A stretch of 27,683 nt of DNA from an uncultured Clostridium sp. (GTDB taxonomy: Bacteria > Bacillota > Clostridia > Lachnospirales > Lachnospiraceae). The stretch covers positions 1 to 27,683 of the forward strand of contig CAUCIO010000011.1 of NCBI GenBank assembly GCA_958442925.1. The letters run 5' to 3'. Made by a program: the position numbers and the translations under genes. Below, in pieces: positions 22,541-27,683 of the stretch (position 1 is its first letter; each line of letters begins with the position of its first letter). The notes beneath the pieces are model-generated. The model searched no databases and was not told the DNA's origin. It worked only from the letters and a program-made list of their open reading frames with translations.

Positions 22541-24132
22541 GATCTTGTTCCTTCCTCACCTTGACGTCTTTCCTTCATGCAGGCTGCAATTTCTTCATTC
22601 TCCACAGCATCTATTTTCCCATCTGAGTCGATGCCCTCCACCGCTAAACCCAGACTGGTATTTTCTAAAAGAAGCTCTGCCGTTTCCAGAGAAATAATCT
22701 CTCCCGGCACAACGGCAGGCACTCCCGGAGGATAAACAGTAAGAAACCCTCTGCTTACACATCCACAGGCATCCTTCAAAGGTACTCGGTGTCCTGTTTT
22801 CTTCACAGCTTCTGCCATGCTCATCCGGCCTGGCACTCCCTCTGTCCAGGTCAAGACTCTCCGGCTGCCTATGCCTTTTTTGAGCTTTGTCTCTGACTCT
22901 TCAGATTTCATCTTATCGGCCTTCCGATCCTCACATTTTGAAATTTTCCTTTCCAGCTCACCGTCAATCTGGGTAAGGGCGTTTAGAAGTCTCAAAAGAT
23001 TCTCCTCCGAGTCCATGAGAGAAGTCATATACAGCACGTACCGATCACAGCACATCTCCGGTTCCAGGTGGAAACGCCGTCTCATTTCCGCTGCCAGAAC
23101 CGTTCCATTCATACCAGCCTGTTCGGCCTGCGGACTGACTCCTATGACAAGCTTTGAAATATCTCTGTCAAAGGTCCCGCCTTCTCCCAGAATCTGATCG
23201 TTCAGCACTGTAAGGCAATTCCATTTTTCCGCTGACTTCAGCCAGCACTCCAGCCGTCTTCCCAGCTGTTCCAGCCGTTTTCTGCCATCCCCAGACATAT
23301 ATTCAATGCAGTTGTCAATCGAAGCCATCATCACATAAGAGGGGCTGGAACTCTGATAAATTCTCAAATAAAATTCCAGTTTCTCCCTGTCTGCCAACCT
23401 CTCCTTAAAATGCAGAACCGCTGTCTGCGTGAGAGACGGCAATGTTTTGTGAACGCTCTGAATCACGATATCAGCGCCGCACTGCAGAGCAGCGCGTGGA
23501 AACATCCTGCCCTGTTTCCTGTGTGCTCCCTTTCCCTCATAAAAAGGAAAGTGCGCTCCATGAGCCTCGTCCACAATCAGCAAAATTCCCTTTTCATGAG
23601 CAATTTCTGCAAGAGTTTCAACATCAGACACAATTCCTTCATAGGTTGGGGAAGTCACAAAAACAGCTCCTATGGTGTTTTTTTCATCCGCCTCTAAAAT
23701 CCGTCTCAGTTCCTCAGGCTCAATCCCTCCCTGAATCCCAAATTGTTCTATTATTTCAGGATAAATATACTCTGTCTCAATCCCTCTCAGCATGGCCGCG
23801 TGGTAGGCTGATTTATGCGAATTTCTGGCCATCAAAAGCTTTTTTCCATCGGGAACCCCACTGCTGATAGCTGCCAGAATTCCGCAGGTACTGCCGTTTA
23901 CCAGGTAGTAGGTTCGATCCGAACCGTAAACAGCTGCCGCCTGCTCCATTGATTCCATTAAAATCCCCTCTGGATGGTGCAGGTTATCAAATCCGTCAAT
24001 CTCCGTAATATCCACAGAAAACGGATTTGGAAATAAAGTTATCCCCAATTCTTCCTGACGCTTATGCCCCGGCATGTGGAAAGCATAAAAATCCGACGTT
24101 CCATATTCTTTCAGCCTGTCAATCAGCTTCAT
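22537..24132 (-). CDS. Orn/Lys/Arg decarboxylase family PLP enzyme (YaaO-like)
   Basis: The 531-residue product is a group III PLP decarboxylase of the small, wingless YaaO/SpeA type. Marks are FHMPGHKRQ, DITEIDGFDNLHHPEG, the phosphate-binding VNGSTCGILAAI, IVDEAHGAHFPF at 186-197 and the PLP lysine in QSVHKTLPSLTQTA (Lys 229). A C-terminal domain from about 460 (RVPLKDACGCVSRGFLTVYP PGVP, VVPGEIIS) is also typical. A charged linker near 395-430 is unusual in composition. Substrate (lysine, arginine or ornithine) cannot be read from the sequence. It is next to the kinase gene with a 4-base overlap, and starts 39 bases downstream of the large membrane protein gene. Confidence 0.88.
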   Translation of the reverse strand: MKLIDRLKEYGTSDFYAFHMPGHKRQEELGITLFPNPFSVDITEIDGFDNLHHPEGILMESMEQAAAVYGSDRTYYLVNGSTCGILAAISSGVPDGKKLLMARNSHKSAYHAAMLRGIETEYIYPEIIEQFGIQGGIEPEELRRILEADEKNTIGAVFVTSPTYEGIVSDVETLAEIAHEKGILLIVDEAHGAHFPFYEGKGAHRKQGRMFPRAALQCGADIVIQSVHKTLPSLTQTAVLHFKERLADREKLEFYLRIYQSSSPSYVMMASIDNCIEYMSGDGRKRLEQLGRRLECWLKSAEKWNCLTVLNDQILGEGGTFDRDISKLVIGVSPQAEQAGMNGTVLAAEMRRRFHLEPEMCCDRYVLYMTSLMDSEENLLRLLNALTQIDGELERKISKCEDRKADKMKSEESETKLKKGIGSRRVLTWTEGVPGRMSMAEAVKKTGHRVPLKDACGCVSRGFLTVYPPGVPAVVPGEIISLETAELLLENTSLGLAVEGIDSDGKIDAVENEEIAACMKERRQGEEGTRS

Positions 24133-24171
24133 GATATCTGCCCCTCCTGCCTGTTCTCAAATTTAAAGCTT

Positions 24172-26112
24172 TTACCACTCAATTTCCACAGCCTCCGTAC
24201 TGATATCTCGAATCACTCCCGACTCACTGTCATAAATGCACATGTGATAAAAACAGTAAATTTTATCTGACGCAGATATTATAAACTGCAGTCTGTCATT
24301 TCCCTGACTTCGCGGAACAAAATCCTCGATAATTCCTATCTCTCCACTCTCCGTAACTGCACAGATTTTTCCATGAATTTCTCCATTTTTTACAGAATCA
24401 ATATACTCTCCGTAAATCCTGTTTTCCCGGCTGGAGGCATACATGGCTGTCACTACCCCCTGAAACAGCCTTCCAACCTTTTCCTGAGACATATTTTCCA
24501 AATTCACCCGGTAAATCTGGCTGTACTGTACTCCATCAATCTGCTCCACGCAGGCGCTGTAATACAGCCAGGAATCTGTCAGACACATGCTGTCCGTGCG
24601 GATTCCGTTCTGCGGTATCAGTTCTGTAAAGCTGTTATTGGAAGATTTCTGGTAAATTTTTCTCTGTCCATCCAAAACATCCAGATAGTAGGAGGTTCCT
24701 TCGTAAATAATATCTGCCTGTCTTACTGCAGTCACCATATTTTCGGACATAGAGTAAATTCTATCCTCTGATTGGATTTCTCCCTGCTCATCTGGAACTG
24801 CAGGTTCTCCCTCTTCATCCATAAGAAAAATCCCACCATCCTCTATAGAAACCTGAAATTCTCCATTTTCCTGATAGTCTGTTTCCCCCTGTGATACGCT
24901 CTTCACCTGGTCTCCATCCATATAAAAGACTGTATCTTCAAAGGCAAAATACTCCCCCTCTGTTTCAGCCATCTTCTCCTTCTGAAGACCATCCATACTC
25001 TTTCTGAATATAGAATTTCCATTTTTGTAATAAATCCACTTTTCGGAAAACTGCAGACCGTCTTTTTTCAATGCGGCGCTGTCTGTTGCAAGTTCTTCTT
25101 CTCTTCCGCCGTCTAAATCAGTCCGAAATGCTGTCATTTTTATCTGGTCAGAATTGGGAATCTGGTAACTGCACACATACCACAGACTTTGGCATCTGCA
25201 GTCCATCCAAATGACATGTCCATTTCCAACTGCACAGCTTTCCCGTCCATTTCTGCCTTCTTTTATATAAATACTGCCATCCTTGATAAAATACTGGTCA
25301 TTCCCATTAAAAGCTGAAATTTTCCGGTCATCTGCCCGGCTGTTTTTCTCTATCTTTTCTAAGGCGCCATCCCTGGCAAAGGTAAGAATCTGTTTTCCAT
25401 GGTAAAGCTTTTCCCGGCACAGCGGTCCATCGGCTGTCATCAAAAATAATTTTCCATCCTTCTGTTCAAAAAACGCGCTTCTGAGAAACTCCTCTTCTGA
25501 AATCTCTTTATTTTTCTTCTGACTGTCGGAAAAAGTCTCCTCCTTTTCCCTGTCAGCTTCCTCCTGCATCTGCGCCGCAGTTTGTTCCGCTTTCCGTTCC
25601 GCCATAAAGCCAAGCACACTTTTACAAAGAAAAAGCAGAATCCCCCCCACTAATACAACGGTAAAAACGACTCTTATAAAACCCTTGACATACTCTTCCA
25701 GACCAGGTGACGCAGTCTCCTCATCATCTTCCAGAAAACCGTTCCCGTCTTCTCCGGAAAAAACCAGGCGTTTCTCCACCTGAAGCCACAGCTCTGCTGC
25801 CTGGCTCTCTCCAAGCAATTCGACTTTTGAAGCTCCTTCTTCCTCTGACTCCGGCGCTGCACCGGCCAGGTGAAAAACCTGTTCTCTCACATAGCGCCTG
25901 ATATCTTCCTCAGATTCAGGAAACATTTCTTTTTGTTCAAATAATTCCAGATAAGATTTAATTAACAGCTCCTCTGCCTTTTCCCTTCCTGCTGCCGCGC
26001 AGGCTGCCTGAAAAACTTCCTCCACTGTCAGAATATAGAAATCCTGGTATTCCTCCTGGATTCCTTTTCGAACCTGATCTGCTGTTTTTTCCAGCACCGT
26101 CTGCTTTCTCAT
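24172..26112 (-). CDS. Single-pass membrane protein with repeat-rich extracellular region
   Basis: The 646-residue product has a cytoplasmic N-terminus (1-140), one membrane helix at about 143-170 (FIRVVFTVVLVGGILLFLCK), a charged coiled-coil-like stretch (170-205) and a long external part of short beta units with repeated W/Y patterns (SEKWIYYKNGNSIFRKSMDG, EDTVFYMDGDQVKSV, DSWLYYSACVEQIDGVQYSQ), like the DUF5050-type propellers of clostridia. The N-terminus (YILTVEEVFQAACAAAGREK, AEELLIKSYLELFEQ) weakly recalls sigma-factor region 2 helices. GGAGGGG precedes ATG 26112. Function is unknown; a surface sensor with an internal domain is a guess. Confidence 0.75.
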   Translation of the reverse strand: MRKQTVLEKTADQVRKGIQEEYQDFYILTVEEVFQAACAAAGREKAEELLIKSYLELFEQKEMFPESEEDIRRYVREQVFHLAGAAPESEEEGASKVELLGESQAAELWLQVEKRLVFSGEDGNGFLEDDEETASPGLEEYVKGFIRVVFTVVLVGGILLFLCKSVLGFMAERKAEQTAAQMQEEADREKEETFSDSQKKNKEISEEEFLRSAFFEQKDGKLFLMTADGPLCREKLYHGKQILTFARDGALEKIEKNSRADDRKISAFNGNDQYFIKDGSIYIKEGRNGRESCAVGNGHVIWMDCRCQSLWYVCSYQIPNSDQIKMTAFRTDLDGGREEELATDSAALKKDGLQFSEKWIYYKNGNSIFRKSMDGLQKEKMAETEGEYFAFEDTVFYMDGDQVKSVSQGETDYQENGEFQVSIEDGGIFLMDEEGEPAVPDEQGEIQSEDRIYSMSENMVTAVRQADIIYEGTSYYLDVLDGQRKIYQKSSNNSFTELIPQNGIRTDSMCLTDSWLYYSACVEQIDGVQYSQIYRVNLENMSQEKVGRLFQGVVTAMYASSRENRIYGEYIDSVKNGEIHGKICAVTESGEIGIIEDFVPRSQGNDRLQFIISASDKIYCFYHMCIYDSESGVIRDISTEAVEIEW

Positions 26113-26292
26113 ATTCCCCTCCTGCCAGCCCTCAATCCCTCTTCTGTCTGTTCAGACTGCCTCTATCTTTTATCCTCTGCTTTTCCCTCTTATATCTATT
26201 TCACGAATTCCTGCTGTCTTTATTTTACGGTAAAACAGCCCTTTTTTCCACTGTTTTTTCCCTCATGTTCTTTCCATGGCATTTCAATTTTC

Positions 26293-26345
26293 AAAAAAGC
26301 AGCTCTGAATACAGGCACTATCTCCCATATTCAAAGCTGCTTTTT
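26293..26345 (-). terminator. Rho-independent terminator of the metallo-beta-lactamase-fold gene
   Basis: AAAAAGCAGCTTTGAATA and TATTCAGAGCTGCTTTTTT pair on the minus strand with one mismatch and end in six U. It begins 17 bases after the stop. The remaining bases 26113-26292 show no gene. Confidence 0.85.
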
Positions 26346-26362
26346 GCTTTACTTCTCTGACT

Positions 26363-27349
26363 CTATCTGAGAACTAAATCTCCGTCCTTTGCCACATAGT
26401 TTCTCACAACGCCCATCCTGTCCATCCAGGCTCTTGTTTTCATAGTTTTATAAGAACCTGCATCTGCTACGCCGTTTTTCATATTATCCCAAAGCCACCC
26501 TGGAGTCGGCCAAAAACAAATCTCCGGGTGCAGCACCTGATACAGATTTTCTTCCACTCCATCCTGCCCATGGTGTGCCATCTGGACAACATCTGACTTC
26601 AGCTCCTTATAATCCCACATGCGGATCAGCCTTGTTCCTGGCTCCCAGCCCATATCTCCTAAAAACATCAGCCTCTTTCCATTAATATCGATTCGATAGG
26701 CAATAGAGCTGTTATTAAATGTATTGTAATCTGTATAGAAGGGTTCATTCATCACCGTAATCTCGGCATTATCTGCCTTTATTTTCTGTCCTTTAGTCAA
26801 CGACAGGTGCAGCTTTTCTGACGGAACTCTGGAAAATGCTGCCATCAGATTATCATAATCTGACATTCGTCCCATGTGATCACCCTTTTCATACTGCTCT
26901 CTGGTTAAAAAAGAACAGTAAATATGATCAATCTGCACAGGAACTGGATCCCTGTTCAACAGATTAGTCAAAGCTCCCACATGGTCGCTGTGGGGATGTG
27001 TAATCAGCCAGGCTGATACTCTTCCTCCCATAGCCTGAATTGCCTGAGCTAAATGATCCGCATCCTGATCAAGTCCTCCATCAATGACAATTACTTCTCC
27101 CTGATTCGTCTGCAGTAAAAATGACATGTTTTGGCCGTCTGTCTGAGGAGCCAGCATTGTAAGAGAAGCACCTCCCAGATAAGTCTCTGCAGCCTGAACC
27201 TGATCCAATTCCTGGCCTGCTGCAGCCTCAGCTGTAAACTGTGCCGGAGATTCTGCTGGCGCAGCAGCAGTCTTTTTAGCCGAAATCATACTGAACATCA
27301 TACACACAGCCATCATAGCTGTTAAAATTCTCTTTTTCTTATATCTCAT
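26363..27349 (-). CDS. Exported metallo-beta-lactamase-fold hydrolase
   Basis: The 328-residue product starts with a signal peptide (MRYKKKRILTAMMAVCMMFS then MISA, likely cut after Ala 24) and has a metallo-beta-lactamase fold: VIVIDGGLDQDADHL, the metal motif THPHSDHVG at 117-125, FLGDMGW with Asp 232, and MAHHG at 257-261. This order matches the ComEC/Rec2-type C-terminal hydrolases that also occur as free secreted proteins. No lipobox is seen. It probably acts outside the cell or anchored in the membrane by an uncut signal. Substrate unknown; nuclease or phosphodiesterase is possible for this branch. It is a single-gene unit with AAGGAAGG before the ATG and its own terminator. Nothing but a terminator is seen from 27350 to 27628. 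Confidence 0.88.
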   Translation of the reverse strand: MRYKKKRILTAMMAVCMMFSMISAKKTAAAPAESPAQFTAEAAAGQELDQVQAAETYLGGASLTMLAPQTDGQNMSFLLQTNQGEVIVIDGGLDQDADHLAQAIQAMGGRVSAWLITHPHSDHVGALTNLLNRDPVPVQIDHIYCSFLTREQYEKGDHMGRMSDYDNLMAAFSRVPSEKLHLSLTKGQKIKADNAEITVMNEPFYTDYNTFNNSSIAYRIDINGKRLMFLGDMGWEPGTRLIRMWDYKELKSDVVQMAHHGQDGVEENLYQVLHPEICFWPTPGWLWDNMKNGVADAGSYKTMKTRAWMDRMGVVRNYVAKDGDLVLR

Positions 27350-27575
27350 ACTGATTTTCCTTCCTTGTTTATATGTGCCGCAGTGCCGTCACATACCATT
27401 CATCTGCCTGTACCCTGCCGCATCTTTATGCCACTTCTTCTATTATGGACGTTCATCCGTAATTATATCAGCTGTCACAGTATAAAACAACTTAACAAAT
27501 TCTTTCAATTTTCGGTCTTATTTTCCTTATGCAAAAATCAAGTGTGTCTGGGATTTCCCCTGTAAACCGGCAAAC

Positions 27576-27620
27576 AAAAAAACCGACTTTCCTTTATTCT
27601 CAAGGAAAACCGGCTTTCAT
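27576..27620 (-). terminator. Rho-independent terminator downstream of tRNA-Lys
   Basis: On the minus strand AAGCCGGTTTTCCTT and AAGGAAAGTCGGTTT pair over about 15 positions with three G-U pairs, followed by TTTTTTT. It lies 9 bases after the tRNA end. Confidence 0.85.
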
Positions 27621-27628
27621 AAAATAAC

Positions 27629-27683
27629 TGAGGCATCGGGGATTCGAACCCCGGACAACTTGATTAAAAGTCAAGTGCTCTAC
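27629..27683 (-). tRNA. tRNA-Lys(TTT), 3' part only
   Basis: The minus strand reads from the D-arm (GTAGAGC) through the anticodon arm CTTGA-CTTTTAA-TCAAG, giving anticodon TTT, the T arm CCGGGGTTCGAATCCCCG and the acceptor ATGCCTC with discriminator A. CCA is not encoded. About 55 of 76 bases are present; the 5' end is beyond the window. Confidence 0.95.

Noticed and set aside
1..27683. CRISPR array or prophage genes
   Set aside because: No regularly spaced short repeats and no phage structural, integrase or lysis genes were seen; the only long repeat is the pair at the island ends.

Overview
The window looks like a chromosome segment of an anaerobic Clostridia species, most likely Lachnospiraceae. 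The evidence is the Firmicutes-type housekeeping order (YaaO-like decarboxylase, guanylate-kinase-like gene, holB, ricT, yabB-type methyltransferase, rsmI), a clostridial-style tad pilus operon, strong AGGAGG ribosome binding sites, and a tRNA-Lys(TTT) without encoded CCA. No taxon marker was searched, so the family assignment is inference.

Region 1, about 1-7700, is a visibly AT-rich accessory island (composition judged by eye, not computed). Two copies of a small gene with its leader lie in the same orientation exactly 7560 bases apart (1-75 and 7561-7635); the first is cut by the window edge. Between them are: a minus-strand operon made of an RtcB-like protein (1689-2795), a 46-residue protein (1523-1663) and a DUF4062 protein (386-1504); a divergent XRE-type regulator (3038-4270) with a textbook promoter; a broken IS256-like remnant (about 4350-4521); and a second minus-strand operon of an NA37/NdpA-like nucleoid-associated protein (6174-7208) followed by a protein with three C-terminal membrane segments (4659-6155). 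Both operons look like candidate defence or conflict modules. That role is inferred from content and context, not shown.

Region 2, 7682-12829, is a tad/Flp pilus operon on the minus strand, in transcription order tadV (prepilin peptidase), tadZ, tadA, tadB, tadC, then a Flp pilin gene that breaks off inside its hydrophobic helix at about 7700, where the island begins. The operon has a good sigma-70-type promoter at 12802-12829 and a leader of about 185 nt.

Region 3, 13088-18065, holds a transaldolase (minus) and, divergently, an ArsR-type regulator, a DUF2508 protein, a GH13 alpha-amylase-family enzyme and glycogen branching enzyme GlgB, suggesting an alpha-glucan storage or use module.

Region 4, 18089-24132, is the conserved information-processing cluster on the minus strand: PLP decarboxylase, Gmk-like kinase, HolB, RicT, tRNA methyltransferase, RsmI. 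Region 5, 24172-27683, carries a large membrane-anchored protein of unknown function, an exported metallo-beta-lactamase-fold protein, and a partial tRNA-Lys cut by the window end.

Best candidates for something undescribed are the RtcB-like/46-residue/DUF4062 operon with its divergent regulator, the NA37-like plus membrane-protein pair, and the repeat-flanked island that appears to have broken the Flp pilin gene.
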